Positions 8,227 through 17,016 are shown, counted from the stretch's first letter. The stretch is 64,000 bases of DNA from Dyella dinghuensis (GCF_003977615.1 NZ_RYZR01000005.1:496001-560000); one strand, 5' to 3'. Numbers and translations are program-made. The notes: a model not told the origin generated them from the letters alone.

Positions 8227-9882
8227 ATGCAATCCACCGATGCCATTGTGGTCGGCGCTGGCCTGGCAGGCCTTGTGGCCGCGACAGAGCTCGCCGATGC
8301 CGGCAAACGCGTGCTCGTGGTCGATCAGGAGCCGGAACAAAGCCTGGGCGGCCAGGCGCATTGGTCGTTCGGCGGCCTGTTTTTTGTGGATTCGCCCGAA
8401 CAGCGCCGGATGGGCGTGCGTGATTCGCATGCGCTCGCACTGGCGGACTGGATGGGCACGGCGGCGTTCGACCGCCCGGAAGATCATTGGCCACGCAAAT
8501 GGGCCGAAGCCTATGTCGACTTCGCCGCTGGCGAAAAGCGTGCATGGCTGCATGGCATGGGCATGCGCTGGTTTCCGGTAGTCGGCTGGGCCGAACGCGG
8601 AGGATATGGCGCAATCGGGCACGGTAATTCCGTGCCGCGCTTCCATGTGACGTGGGGGACAGGCCCCGGCGTGCTGGAACCGTTTTTGCGGCGCGCACGT
8701 GATGCGCAATCGAAAGGTCTGTTGCAGTTTGCGTTTCGACATCGTGTCGACGAGCTGATTGTCGACAACGGTCATGTTGCTGGCGTGCGCGGCGTCAAAC
8801 TCGCGAACGACAACATGGAACGCGGCAAACCCAGCTCGCGCGACGTCGTCGGTGATTTCGAACTTCGCGCACAAGCGGTGATCGTCGCGTCGGGCGGTAT
8901 TGGCGGCAATCACGAGCTGGTGCGCAAGAACTGGCCGGAGCGTCTTGGTCCGCCGCCGAAGCACATGCTGTGCGGCGTGCCTGCGCATGTGGACGGTCGC
9001 ATGCTTGGCATCAGCGAAACTGCGGGTGCGCGACTGATCAATCGCGATCGCATGTGGCATTACGTGGAGGGCATCGAGAACTGGAATCCGATCTGGCCGA
9101 TGCATGCGATCCGCATTCTGCCAGGGCCCTCATCGCTGTGGTTCGATGCACGCGGACAGCGTTTGCCGGGGCCGTTGTGGCCGGGTTTCGACACCATGGG
9201 CACGCTGGAGCATTTGCGTCGTACCGGTTACGACTACAGCTGGTTTGTATTGGATCAGCAGATTATCCGACGCGAATTTGCGCTTTCCGGTTCCGAGCAA
9301 AATCCCGATCTCACCGGCAAGAGTTGGCGACAAGTTGCCAAGCGCGCGATCGGCAAAGGCGCACCCGCTCCGGTGGAAGCGTTCAAGAGTCACGGTCGCG
9401 ATTTCATTGTGCGGGACAATCTGGACGATCTTGTTGCGGGCATGAATGCGCTGGCCGGCAATGCACTACTCGATGTGGCGAAGCTGCGCGAAGAGATCGA
9501 GGCACGCGATCGCGAGTTCGACAATCCGTTTACCAAAGACAGTCAGGTGATGGCCATCCACAATGCGCGCCGCTATCGCGGCGATCGACTGGTGCGTGTG
9601 GCAAAACCGCATCGCATGCTCGATCCGGCCAATGGTCCGCTCATTGCAGTGCGTTTGAACATTCTCACGCGTAAAACGCTCGGCGGTCTTGAAACGGATC
9701 TGCAGGGGCGTGTGTTGGGACACGATGGTCAGCCGCTGGAAGGTCTGTACGCTGCCGGTGAAGCGGCCGGTTTCGGTGGCGGCGGATTGCACGGTTATCG
9801 CGCATTGGAAGGCAGCTTTCTAGGCGGCTGCCTGTTTTCCGGGCGCGTCGCCGGACGCGCGGCAGCGGCGGCTGTCACATGA
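8227..9882 (+). CDS. FAD-binding dehydrogenase, COG3573 type (KstD/fumarate-reductase fold)
   Basis: A 551-residue flavoprotein. The N-terminus has the Rossmann FAD motif VVGAGLAGLVAATELADAGKR, with the ribose-binding acid in VVDQE. The C-terminus has the second FAD segment, GEAAGFGGGGLHGYRALEG. It resembles the FAD_binding_2 group (3-ketosteroid dehydrogenase, fumarate reductase flavoprotein) and most closely the uncharacterised COG3573 oxidoreductases. The substrate is unknown. The ATG at 8227 is preferred over an in-frame TTG at 8191 because AGGGG lies just upstream. Its stop overlaps the next gene's start as ATGA, so the two products may work together. Confidence 0.85.
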   Translation: MQSTDAIVVGAGLAGLVAATELADAGKRVLVVDQEPEQSLGGQAHWSFGGLFFVDSPEQRRMGVRDSHALALADWMGTAAFDRPEDHWPRKWAEAYVDFAAGEKRAWLHGMGMRWFPVVGWAERGGYGAIGHGNSVPRFHVTWGTGPGVLEPFLRRARDAQSKGLLQFAFRHRVDELIVDNGHVAGVRGVKLANDNMERGKPSSRDVVGDFELRAQAVIVASGGIGGNHELVRKNWPERLGPPPKHMLCGVPAHVDGRMLGISETAGARLINRDRMWHYVEGIENWNPIWPMHAIRILPGPSSLWFDARGQRLPGPLWPGFDTMGTLEHLRRTGYDYSWFVLDQQIIRREFALSGSEQNPDLTGKSWRQVAKRAIGKGAPAPVEAFKSHGRDFIVRDNLDDLVAGMNALAGNALLDVAKLREEIEARDREFDNPFTKDSQVMAIHNARRYRGDRLVRVAKPHRMLDPANGPLIAVRLNILTRKTLGGLETDLQGRVLGHDGQPLEGLYAAGEAAGFGGGGLHGYRALEGSFLGGCLFSGRVAGRAAAAAVT

Positions 9883-10892
9883 AAGCTCGTCCGCGCATCG
9901 CCATCTATGGTGCCGGGATGATCGGCAACTATCTGGGTGGCCGGTTGCACGACCATGCGCATGTACGTTTCATCGCACGTGCGAATGTCGCGGCGACGCT
10001 GAAAGAACACGGGCTGCGTATCAGCGATTTGCACGGACACGACAAGCACATTCTTCCGGACGCGCTGGATATTCACACTCGTCCTGACGCGGTACGCGAC
10101 GTGGATCTTGTGCTGGTGACTGTGAAATCGGCCGCGACGATGGATGTGGCGCATGAACTGTCCAACGTGCTTGCATCCGGCGTTCCCGTGATCAGCTTTC
10201 AGAATGGCATCCGCAATGCGGCCGAACTGCGCGCTTCGTTGTCGGGACATAGCGTGTTGTCGGGCGTTGTACCTTTCAATGTTACTCAACCTGATGCCGG
10301 ACATTTCCACCAGGGTTCGTCCGGCGAGTTGAAGGTGGAACGTTCGCCCGTATTGGAACCCTTTCTTCCGGCGTTTGCTGCTGCGGGCATTCCCCTGGAA
10401 CAGCACGACGATATGCAAGCCGTGCTATGGGCGAAGCTGTTACTCAATCTAAACAACCCACTGAACGCTCTGAGCGGCCTGCCGTTGCGCGAAGAATTGT
10501 CGCGACGCACATGGCGGCGCTGTCTGGCGCTGCTGCAACGCGAAGGGTTGCGTGTGCTGGATGCAGCAGGCATTCGCCCGGCGCAACTCACCACCGTACC
10601 CGCGCGCTGGGTGCCGAATGTGTTGTCGCTGCCTGACATGCTGTTCAATCGTGCCGCTTCGCGCATGCTCGCCATTGATCCACTGGCCCGATCGTCCATG
10701 TGGCAAGACTTGCAGGCCGAGCGCCGGACCGAGATCGATTACATCAATGGCGAAATCGTCGCGTTGGCCGCGTCGAAGGGGCTTACCGCGCCGGTCAATG
10801 CGCGTATCGTCGCGCTGATTCGCGAAGCCGAGAAGTCGTACGAGCCCTGGAGCGGCCGCGCGTTGCTGGAAGAACTACGCGAGCTTCGCTGA
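9879..10892 (+). CDS. ketopantoate reductase-like protein (PanE/ApbA family)
   Basis: A 337-residue NADP-dependent reductase of the PanE family. It has the Rossmann motif IAIYGAGMIGNYLGGRL, then VKSAATMD and the FQNGIRNA segment (family QNG motif), AVLWAKLLLNLNNPLNAL (the catalytic-lysine region) and a C-terminal RRTEIDYINGEIVAL segment. E. coli PanE reduces 2-dehydropantoate for CoA synthesis. The overlap with a COG3573 flavoenzyme, and the existence of many PanE paralogs with other 2-oxoacid substrates, make the pantoate assignment uncertain. It converges on the DUF2845-like gene with only 6 bases between stops and no visible terminator. Confidence 0.85.
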   Translation: MKARPRIAIYGAGMIGNYLGGRLHDHAHVRFIARANVAATLKEHGLRISDLHGHDKHILPDALDIHTRPDAVRDVDLVLVTVKSAATMDVAHELSNVLASGVPVISFQNGIRNAAELRASLSGHSVLSGVVPFNVTQPDAGHFHQGSSGELKVERSPVLEPFLPAFAAAGIPLEQHDDMQAVLWAKLLLNLNNPLNALSGLPLREELSRRTWRRCLALLQREGLRVLDAAGIRPAQLTTVPARWVPNVLSLPDMLFNRAASRMLAIDPLARSSMWQDLQAERRTEIDYINGEIVALAASKGLTAPVNARIVALIREAEKSYEPWSGRALLEELRELR

Positions 10893-10898
10893 CCGCGA

Positions 10899-11225
10899 TC
10901 AGCGTGCCACATCGTCGATGTGCGTGACTTTGCCATCGGCCATGACGAAGGTGGTGGTGTGGCCGTTGCGGCGATATACCCACTTTTCGCCCTTGGTCTT
11001 GTCATTGGATTGAACCTGCACGCCGCCCTTGCGGTGGCTCGATCCTTTCTTCGAGCTGGCACTCTTGCCGCTGCTTTTGGAGCGAGAGCTGGGATTGCCC
11101 AGCATCTCTTTCACCTTGGCCGAGCTATCGCCGACAACGATCAATTGACTGCCGATGCGGATGCTCTCCATCGCATGAACGTTGCACACGCAGAAAAGCA
11201 AAACGATCGCGAAATAACGGCGCAT
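10899..11225 (-). CDS. small exported DUF2845-like protein
   Basis: A 108-residue protein with a short signal peptide (MRRYFAIVLLFCVCNVHA). The mature part reads MESIRIGSQLIVVGDSSAKVKE, then MLGNPSSR, a Ser/Lys-rich loop (about 50-72) and EKWVYRRNGHTTTFVMADGKVTHID. The pattern 'G..lv.vGD....V...LG.P....W.Y......f.....g.V..I' is that of DUF2845/SmpA-OmlA-like small envelope proteins. The assignment is by eye. The function is unknown. It may be co-transcribed with the upstream DUF924 gene, whose stop is 51 bases away. Confidence 0.7.
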   Translation of the reverse strand: MRRYFAIVLLFCVCNVHAMESIRIGSQLIVVGDSSAKVKEMLGNPSSRSKSSGKSASSKKGSSHRKGGVQVQSNDKTKGEKWVYRRNGHTTTFVMADGKVTHIDDVAR

Positions 11226-11276
11226 GACATACTCCTTGTCTTCATCAGGCCAACATCCTTGGCCATGCGTTGCGTA

Positions 11277-11864
11277 TCAGGAAAAGCCGGAACCGGGCTC
11301 GGCGAGATACGCCTTTTCTTCCGGCGTCGTCGCCCGGCCAAGCACGGCGTTTCGATGCGGAAAGCGACCAAAACGCGCGATCACCGATTCGTGGCGGCGA
11401 GCATAGTCGAGAAAGTCGGTGTAGTGATCACGCTCATTTGCCGGCGCGCTGTTGCACAGGTCCCCGAACAATTGGACACAGCGATGCTGCAACCCAATGT
11501 CTTCAGCGTGTTGCAGCGGCATGTAAGCGAACACGCGCTGGATCGGCGGTAACTGCCGGTCGAAATCTTCATCAAGACCGGACACAACCATCTGCTGCGC
11601 GCGAAGATCCTGCCGCCATGCGCGTGGATCGTTGCGATAGATATTGCGGGGGAACTGATCGAGAACGATCAGCAACGCCAGCCAGCCGGAGGGCGTTGTC
11701 AGCCAGTGATTCAAACGGCCTGCTGCGGCTGCATCAACGTGATCGCCGAATTGCTCGCGAATCTGCGCATCGAACGCAGGATCGCTTTGGAACCATTTGG
11801 CCGTATGGGCAGGATCGAACCAGAACGCCAGCACCGAAAGCGCTTCGGGTGGCGTACTCGTCAC
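11277..11864 (-). CDS. DUF924 family protein
   Basis: A 195-residue helical cytosolic protein with the DUF924 landmarks: VLAFWFDP near the start, ALLIVLDQFPRNIYRNDPRAW, VFAYMPLQHAEDIGLQ, and HYTDFLDYARRHESVIARFGRFPHRNAVLGR near the end. The family has a TPR-like fold and no established function. The start is a GTG three bases after the upstream gene's stop, so translation is probably coupled. Confidence 0.88.
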   Translation of the reverse strand: MTSTPPEALSVLAFWFDPAHTAKWFQSDPAFDAQIREQFGDHVDAAAAGRLNHWLTTPSGWLALLIVLDQFPRNIYRNDPRAWRQDLRAQQMVVSGLDEDFDRQLPPIQRVFAYMPLQHAEDIGLQHRCVQLFGDLCNSAPANERDHYTDFLDYARRHESVIARFGRFPHRNAVLGRATTPEEKAYLAEPGSGFS

Positions 11865-11867
11865 CCG

Positions 11868-12311
11868 TCAGTGCCCTACGGCTTTGGCAAGGCTGTGCAT
11901 GTCCAGATGGATGGACTGCAGGCGTGCAAGCTGACGATGCAAGGTCGTAGTCAACTCGTCGGGCGCGATGCGGTTCAACGCACGCTCGAATGCGAACAGC
12001 AGGCTTTCTTCATGACGTGCAAGCAGGCGGATCCATGCGTCGTCGCTGCGTGGCATGCCGCGCAAGAGCAACGCATCCAGCCGTTGACGCGCACGTTCGA
12101 TAAGGCGGCTACGCGTGGCCGGCGCGATGGCGTGGTTGCGCAACTGCGTCTGCAAGGCGCTGATCACTTCCGTAAGCGACAACGCTTCCTCATGGAGCAC
12201 TGTCCGCAGCCCCGGCTCACTCACTTGCGCAGCGGCGTGACGATACAGCGCACGCAGCTCAAGGCTACGGCGGATCAACGCATTGCACAGATGTTGGGAT
12301 TTGAGCGACAC
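11868..12311 (-). CDS. hypothetical helical protein, possibly DUF2383/PA2169-like
   Basis: A 147-residue all-helical protein without signal or membrane segments (LIRRSLELRALYRHAAAQ, LHEEALSLTEVISALQTQLR, WIRLLARHEESLLFAFERAL). The spacing of four amphipathic helices and the final LARLQSIHLDMHSLAK resemble ferritin-like DUF2383 proteins, but I cannot confirm this. It starts at GTG, supported by a strong AGGAGG 7 bases upstream. It is the first gene of a compact pair with the DUF924 gene. Confidence 0.7.
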   Translation of the reverse strand: MSLKSQHLCNALIRRSLELRALYRHAAAQVSEPGLRTVLHEEALSLTEVISALQTQLRNHAIAPATRSRLIERARQRLDALLLRGMPRSDDAWIRLLARHEESLLFAFERALNRIAPDELTTTLHRQLARLQSIHLDMHSLAKAVGH

Positions 12312-12420
12312 GGGGTCGCCTCCTGCTGCAGCTCAGCTGACGGTGAGTGCATGTTGCCGGACAAGCACTTAGCCGCGGATTAACCTGCCTACGCTAGCAA
12401 TCGGCCGCTCAGCTGGCGTT

Positions 12421-13173
12421 TCATTGACCGATCTGAACGAGGTTCAGCGGGCGCCCGTTGCTGGCCCGCAGGCCTTCCTGGAGCTGCGAAAGACGCTGGA
12501 TATCCGGGCACAACGCCTGAATCTCGGGCCGGAGGGCCTGTAGACGCCCTTCCAGCCGAGGCTGGAAATTCGTGGCGACGTTGCTGGCCTGGTCGCGAAG
12601 CGTGCCCGCCTGCTGCAAATCGCCCGTCATGGCCGCATTCAATGCTTGCTGACCAAGCGAGGAAGCCACTAGCGGCGTGATGTCGCTCAGGATCTGATTG
12701 GCGTAGTTATCGGCGGCATCGCCGTGCCAGTCGTGGGTGCTGTGGCTGTCGGCGATGCGTTGACGCAAATCGGCGGCGTGCGCGGCAAGGCGGCGATCGA
12801 GCTCGGCGCGCGTGTCCTGATCGAGATCGAGGCTCGCCGATTCATCATGAATGGTTTGCATGGTGATCGCCACGCCGTGCTGCGCCACGCTTTTCACGCG
12901 CGGCATCAAGGCACGCAGATCGCGTTGGAACACGTCGATGCGATCCTGATCTTCATCGCTCAACGCTACCGGCTGACCATCGGTCTGCAAGCTGCCGGCG
13001 CCAAGCACGACACGGGTGGGTGCAGGCGCATCGCGATCGAATATCAGGCGATCCGGCTCTACCGTCACATCGTAGCTGCTGGTCGCGTGGCAGACCTTCG
13101 CCAGATCCTGGGCGTGCACGCTGCCGCAGACAGCCAGGAGCATGCAAACAGCAAGCAAGGGATGGGAACGCAT
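12421..13173 (-). CDS. exported DUF2884 (YggN-like) protein, second paralog
   Basis: A 250-residue protein with a signal peptide (MRSHPLLAVCMLLAVCGSVHA). It is laid out like the protein at 7197-8000: an N-terminal Cys and beta segment (KVCHATSSYDVTVEPDRLIFDRD), TDGQPVALSDEDQDRIDVFQRDLRALMP, a helical middle, and ALCPDIQRLSQLQEGLR near the C-terminus. The reading frame stays open for 147 codons upstream, but that part is Arg/Ala-rich shadow sequence over an adjacent gene, and the signal peptide fixes the start at 13173. Sequence identity between the two paralogs looks low. The function is unknown. Confidence 0.82.
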   Translation of the reverse strand: MRSHPLLAVCMLLAVCGSVHAQDLAKVCHATSSYDVTVEPDRLIFDRDAPAPTRVVLGAGSLQTDGQPVALSDEDQDRIDVFQRDLRALMPRVKSVAQHGVAITMQTIHDESASLDLDQDTRAELDRRLAAHAADLRQRIADSHSTHDWHGDAADNYANQILSDITPLVASSLGQQALNAAMTGDLQQAGTLRDQASNVATNFQPRLEGRLQALRPEIQALCPDIQRLSQLQEGLRASNGRPLNLVQIGQ

Positions 13174-13256
13174 GGGCAAGACCTGAGTGTCAGCCAGAGT
13201 AGGCACTGGCCGACATCGATAAAGCCCTGCGCGGGAACTGCCGCTGAATCGCCGGA

Positions 13257-13811
13257 TCAGAACGACCGCGAACGAAATTGCAGACGCACCGCCGGCTGGC
13301 CGAGCTGCCAGGCGAGCCAAAGAAGCACTACCGTGGCGACTACGCCCACGCCTGCGCTGATCAGCAATAAATGCTGCATGTGCTGTGCTTCTGCGGCCTG
13401 CTCGGGTGTGGAATGCCCCGCTGCCACAAGCACTGGAGCGATGACCGTAAGCATGTGCCACTGATACCACGCTACGACGGCGCGATACGCCGCCCACACG
13501 GCCAAACCGAGCGACAGCACACGCAATACCGGCCGCGCCCACGCCTGTCGCAGGATGCAACCCGCGCTGACAACGATCACCGCAAACGCGACGGCAAAGT
13601 ATCCCGCGTCCCACGCCAGCATGGCGTGCACCTGGTCGATGTCGCTATCGCCGGCCGGCAGCGTCTGCAACACGCCCCACAACTGCTGCACATGCCGGAC
13701 GTATTGCACGCAACCAAAACCTGCCGCCAGCAACAATACCCAGGCGATCATCCGCCACCACGCGAATCCTGCCTTTCTCCTGTGGCCCAGATCAGAACGG
13801 GAAATCAGCAT
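13257..13811 (-). CDS. hypothetical inner-membrane protein
   Basis: A 184-residue protein with four predicted membrane helices: about 19-39 (MIAWVLLLAAGFGCVQYV), 66-86, 92-112 and 146-168. The loop between helices 1 and 2 contains acidic PAGDSDIDQVHAML, and the C-terminus is Arg-rich. I do not recognise a family. Its ATG shares one base with the stop of the peroxiredoxin gene (TGATG), so the two are translationally coupled. The link suggests an envelope role, but no function can be assigned. Confidence 0.72.
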   Translation of the reverse strand: MLISRSDLGHRRKAGFAWWRMIAWVLLLAAGFGCVQYVRHVQQLWGVLQTLPAGDSDIDQVHAMLAWDAGYFAVAFAVIVVSAGCILRQAWARPVLRVLSLGLAVWAAYRAVVAWYQWHMLTVIAPVLVAAGHSTPEQAAEAQHMQHLLLISAGVGVVATVVLLWLAWQLGQPAVRLQFRSRSF

Positions 13812-14359
13812 CAGTGGGTCGCCTTTTTCATGGCAGCAATATCGGTAAGCACGTCGGCGGAATTTTTCTCGGGATCCACGTCGCGGTAAATCTTGACGAT
13901 CTTGCCGTTCGGATCGATCAGGAACGTGGTGCGTTTTGCGAAATGGATGCCGACCGCAGACGTCAGCACGCCGTAGCTGGTGGCGACCTGCCGATTGGCA
14001 TCGGAAAGCAACGGGAACGGCACGTGGTATTTGGCCGCAAATTCCTCGTGCGATTTGACATCATCCAGACTCACGCCCACCACGACGGCACCCTGCTGAC
14101 GCAGCTTGGCGACGTTGTCGCGAAACGTGCATACCTCGGTGGTGCAGCCGGGAGTGAAATCCTTCGGATAGAAGTACAGCACCAGCCACTGACCCTTGTA
14201 GTCAGCCGGCGAATGCCAATGACCGTTTTGATCCTGCAGATGAAAAGCAGGCGCAACCTGACCCACTTGCGGATCGCCCAACTTCACCGCCGCCGACACC
14301 GGCATGGCCAGAAAACCCAGCAGGCAAATCAGCGCAGGCACGATCGAAAAACGGCGCAT
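13811..14359 (-). CDS. exported peroxiredoxin, BCP type
   Basis: A 182-residue AhpC/TSA-family thiol peroxidase. A signal peptide (about 1-24, ending PVSAA) suggests export to the periplasm, whereas classical BCP is cytosolic. The domain has VGQVAPAFHLQDQNG, LVLYFYPKDFTPGCTTEVCTFRD with peroxidatic Cys72 and a resolving Cys77 five residues on, and RTTFLIDPNGKIV. This is an atypical 2-Cys arrangement, so a periplasmic thiol reductant would be needed. It is the first gene of a two-gene unit with the membrane protein at 13257-13811. Confidence 0.92.
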   Translation of the reverse strand: MRRFSIVPALICLLGFLAMPVSAAVKLGDPQVGQVAPAFHLQDQNGHWHSPADYKGQWLVLYFYPKDFTPGCTTEVCTFRDNVAKLRQQGAVVVGVSLDDVKSHEEFAAKYHVPFPLLSDANRQVATSYGVLTSAVGIHFAKRTTFLIDPNGKIVKIYRDVDPEKNSADVLTDIAAMKKATH

Positions 14360-14410
14360 GGACGCAACTCCGGAAAAGAAGCGGGACGAGTATACGCTGC
14401 CCCAGAAAAG

Positions 14411-14436
14411 CGAAAGGCGCCATGCGGCGCCTTTCG
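14411..14436 (-). terminator. hairpin terminator after the secreted protein gene
   Basis: An 11-bp perfect stem (CGAAAGGCGCC / GGCGCCTTTCG) around a 4-base loop, followed on the minus strand by CTTTTC. It lies 21 bases beyond the stop at 14458. Confidence 0.78.
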
Positions 14437-14457
14437 TCGATCACCCGTATGAGGATC

Positions 14458-14916
14458 TTATTGAACCGGCTTGATGGTGAAACCGTCGACAGCCACGCCG
14501 AGGTTCACGCCTTCGCCCGTACCCGTCAGCGCGATCGACACGGTGCCCTTGGTCAGCACCTGAGCCGTACCGCTCTGAACGACACCAGCCGAAGCGCCGG
14601 CCTGGGCGTAATCGCCGAACACGTCCTTGATGCCATACACATTGCTGATATCGCCATGTCCGGTGACGCGGAACTTGCCTGCCGTCAAACCACCGCCGTG
14701 CAGGCTGATGGTGACTGCCGCGCGCTGACCGTTGTCGCAGGTGACATGGCCACTGCCGGTTGCATGCTGATAAATCGCCGACCAGCCGGCCATGCTGTAC
14801 GTCAGGTGGCACTTGATCGGTGCCGTCGCCGCGTGGGCCGCCGTCATGGGGAGGCTAAACAGTCCGCCAGCACAAAGCGCCAAGGCGGCGGTAATACCAA
14901 GAGTACGCTTGCTCAT
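14458..14916 (-). CDS. hypothetical secreted protein
   Basis: A 152-residue protein with a clear signal peptide (MSKRTLGITAALALCAGGLF to AAHA, cleavage near residue 29). The mature part is beta-rich and Gly-rich, with one cysteine pair (Cys36 in IKCHLTYS and Cys60 in VTCDNGQ) that could form a disulfide, and repeated short strands (GKFRVTGHGDISN, GTVSIALTGTGEGVNLGVAVDG). I do not recognise a named family. It is monocistronic between a divergent universal stress gene and its own terminator. Confidence 0.75.
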   Translation of the reverse strand: MSKRTLGITAALALCAGGLFSLPMTAAHAATAPIKCHLTYSMAGWSAIYQHATGSGHVTCDNGQRAAVTISLHGGGLTAGKFRVTGHGDISNVYGIKDVFGDYAQAGASAGVVQSGTAQVLTKGTVSIALTGTGEGVNLGVAVDGFTIKPVQ

Positions 14917-15143
14917 CGGTGGGTCTCCTTACGTTGCGTTTACGGACGTCAATGCCGTTGCGGAAGTGTCCGATTTGGAGTCTGAACAAAGCGGCAAGGG
15001 CGCCTCGGGCCGTTCAGCATCGGCAAGTTCTTGTGATGAGACCGTGAGTTCGTATCTGTCGCTTTCCCGCCAGTTGATGCTTAACTAACAGTACGCCGCG
15101 CACACTGATCCCGAGGCGGCCGCCTCCCTGCCATGGAGCCTAC

Positions 15144-15560
15144 ATGCTCAAGTATTCGCTGGTCGGCTATGACAGTTCGGATTCCTCGCAGCGTGCCTTT
15201 CGCTTCGCTATCGACCTGGCACGCGCAGGTGGCGGCCGTGTGCGGGTGGTCTCGGTACTGCAGGTCGCCCAGGGCGGCGCCGATGCCTGCTGCCTGATGA
15301 TGACCGACTCGGCCACCCAGCGAACCAACGAACTGTTGCAGGAACTGCGTGGTATCGCCGAAGACGCCGACAAGCTCGTGGATCTGGAAATCACTCACGG
15401 CAGCCCGGGCGACGTGCTGCTGACCCAGGTCCGTAGCTACCCCATCGATCACATCGTGATCGGTCATACCGCACGCGGCACCCTGGGCCGATGGCTGCTG
15501 GGGTCGGTCTCCGACGACGTACTGGCCGGCTCGCATGTGCCGGTAACGGTCGTCCGCTAA
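15144..15560 (+). CDS. universal stress protein (UspA family)
   Basis: A 138-residue single-domain UspA protein. It begins LKYSLVGYDSSDSSQRAFRFAIDLARAGGG and ends with the ATP-binding signature GHTARGTLGRWLLGSVSDDVL (G-x2-G-x9-G-S type) and PVTVVR. Nucleotide-binding USPs of this type act in stress survival, but the client is unknown. The ATG follows GGAGCC by a few bases. The next gene, a diiron protein in the same direction, starts 113 bases downstream. Confidence 0.93.
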   Translation: MLKYSLVGYDSSDSSQRAFRFAIDLARAGGGRVRVVSVLQVAQGGADACCLMMTDSATQRTNELLQELRGIAEDADKLVDLEITHGSPGDVLLTQVRSYPIDHIVIGHTARGTLGRWLLGSVSDDVLAGSHVPVTVVR

Positions 15561-15673
15561 GCCCTTGCGCTATCCCGGGTGGGCTGGCATTAATCCGCCG
15601 CAGCGTTCACCACTTATGCTGTTGTCCCCGATCTGTCATGGATCGAGTCGCCTTTTTGCACAGGAAACGCCGC

Positions 15674-16498
15674 GTGGACTACAGCTCCTCTGCCCTGCCA
15701 TGGACTCTGGAAAGCCTGAACTTCGCCGACATCGACATCGCTCGCGTCAGGCATAACGAAGATCTCTTCCTGTTGCTGTGCAGCGCATCGTTCGTGGAAA
15801 GCGGCTCGGACCTCTACACGCACAACCTCATCGCACACTTCGATGGCGACCTCGAATTGCAATCCTGGTTGCGCGAGCACTGGGAGCACGAAGAGATGCA
15901 GCATGGCCGGGCATTGGCTGGCTATGTGCGCCATGTGTGGCCGGAGTTCGACTGGGATACCGGCTTCCAGGCTTTCTGGAACGACTATGGCGCCTTGTGC
16001 ACGAGCGAGCAGCTCGAACCCTCCCGCGGCCTGGAGCTGGCTGCGCGCTGCGTAGTGGAAACGGGTACGGCCAGCCTTTATCGCGCGTTGAACGACATCG
16101 TCGACGAGCCCGTGCTCAAGCAACTCACCAACAACATCAAGAGCGATGAAGTGCGGCACTACAAGCACTTCTACCAAGCCTTCGTGCGCTATCGCGAACA
16201 GGAACGCCTCGGGCGTTACAAAATTTTCCGCGCCGTCTTGCGGCGCGTGAACGAAATTCGAAACGAAGATAGCGACATTGCCCTGCGCCACGTCTTCAAC
16301 CAGTGCTACCCGCAACACAAGGACGACAAGGCGGAATTCCAGAAAGTCGCCGGTCCTGCGCAGGCACTTCTGCGCCGGCACATTCCTGCAGAAATGACGG
16401 TGAAGATGCTGCTCAAGCCACTGAGCTTGCCGCCACGCTTGCAGCAGTCGCTGGAAAAACCGCTGGCGCGAATCAGTGAAAGATTGTTCTTGAACTGA
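15674..16498 (+). CDS. ferritin-like diiron protein of unknown substrate
   Basis: A 274-residue helical protein with a complete diiron ligand set in ferritin-like order: Glu42 (SFVESGSDLY), Glu74/His77 (EHEEMQH), Glu129 (CVVETGTASLY) and Glu159/His162 (SDEVRHYKHF). This is the E, ExxH, E, ExxH arrangement of ferritin-like oxygenases, desaturases and rubrerythrins. I assign no substrate. The GTG at 15674 is chosen because AGGAAA lies 7 bases upstream; an ATG at 15638 would add 12 residues but lacks a ribosome site. The adjacent universal stress gene hints at an oxidative or iron stress role, which is only inference. Confidence 0.78.
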   Translation: MDYSSSALPWTLESLNFADIDIARVRHNEDLFLLLCSASFVESGSDLYTHNLIAHFDGDLELQSWLREHWEHEEMQHGRALAGYVRHVWPEFDWDTGFQAFWNDYGALCTSEQLEPSRGLELAARCVVETGTASLYRALNDIVDEPVLKQLTNNIKSDEVRHYKHFYQAFVRYREQERLGRYKIFRAVLRRVNEIRNEDSDIALRHVFNQCYPQHKDDKAEFQKVAGPAQALLRRHIPAEMTVKMLLKPLSLPPRLQQSLEKPLARISERLFLN

Positions 16499-16554
16499 TC
16501 CAGCGCCACACATGCTGCACGCATGTGTGGCATATGGTTACGTGCTGATCGCTA

Positions 16555-17016
16555 TCAACCGCCCGCTGCGGGCGATGCACTCGCCGAATCACGCGGCTGT
16601 TCGTTCACGTCGCGATGCGCGGCTTGGTCGATCTTCAGCTGCACCAGATTGATCGGGCGAATTTTCATGATCGGGCATGGTGCATAAGGGCCGCCTGTCA
16701 GGACCTTATCGAGATTGGACGACACCTCATGAATGCTGGAGGTGAGACCAATCGCCTGGGTCCACTCCAGATTGGGGCATCCCCAGACATCCAGTAGGTA
16801 GGCGGTCCTCGCATTCGTGTACACCACCAATTGGGAATCGGAAAGCGGCTCCCACGACCACATCGGCCCCAGATAACGGAAGCTGGGTACGGGCGCACCC
16901 GCTGCAGCGTTAAAGGCCGCCTGCCGCGCCTGCATGCGTTGCGCGGAAGGTACGGTAGAACAGGCGGCGAGAAGCGCTCCAAGGACAACCGCGCCGGCGA
17001 CTTTCATTTTCAACAT
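16555..17016 (-). CDS. DUF6491-type lipoprotein, copy 1
   Basis: A 153-residue predicted lipoprotein: the signal peptide ends in a lipobox (LLAAC), with the acylated cysteine at about residue 19. The mature part has FNAAAGAPVPSFRYLGPMWS, then WEPLSDSQLVVYTNARTAYLL, DVWGCPNLEW with a cysteine, and a terminal segment (MKIRPINLVQLKIDQAA). The pattern fits DUF6491 proteins of Xanthomonadales, from memory of the family. Function unknown. A clear paralog sits at 17386-17862 with a zinc-ribbon gene between them. Confidence 0.8.
   Translation of the reverse strand: MLKMKVAGAVVLGALLAACSTVPSAQRMQARQAAFNAAAGAPVPSFRYLGPMWSWEPLSDSQLVVYTNARTAYLLDVWGCPNLEWTQAIGLTSSIHEVSSNLDKVLTGGPYAPCPIMKIRPINLVQLKIDQAAHRDVNEQPRDSASASPAAGG

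Noticed and set aside
13174-13614. N-terminal extension of the second DUF2884 protein
   Set aside because: It is Arg/Ala/Gly-rich, overlaps the next gene upstream, and a signal peptide begins at 13173.
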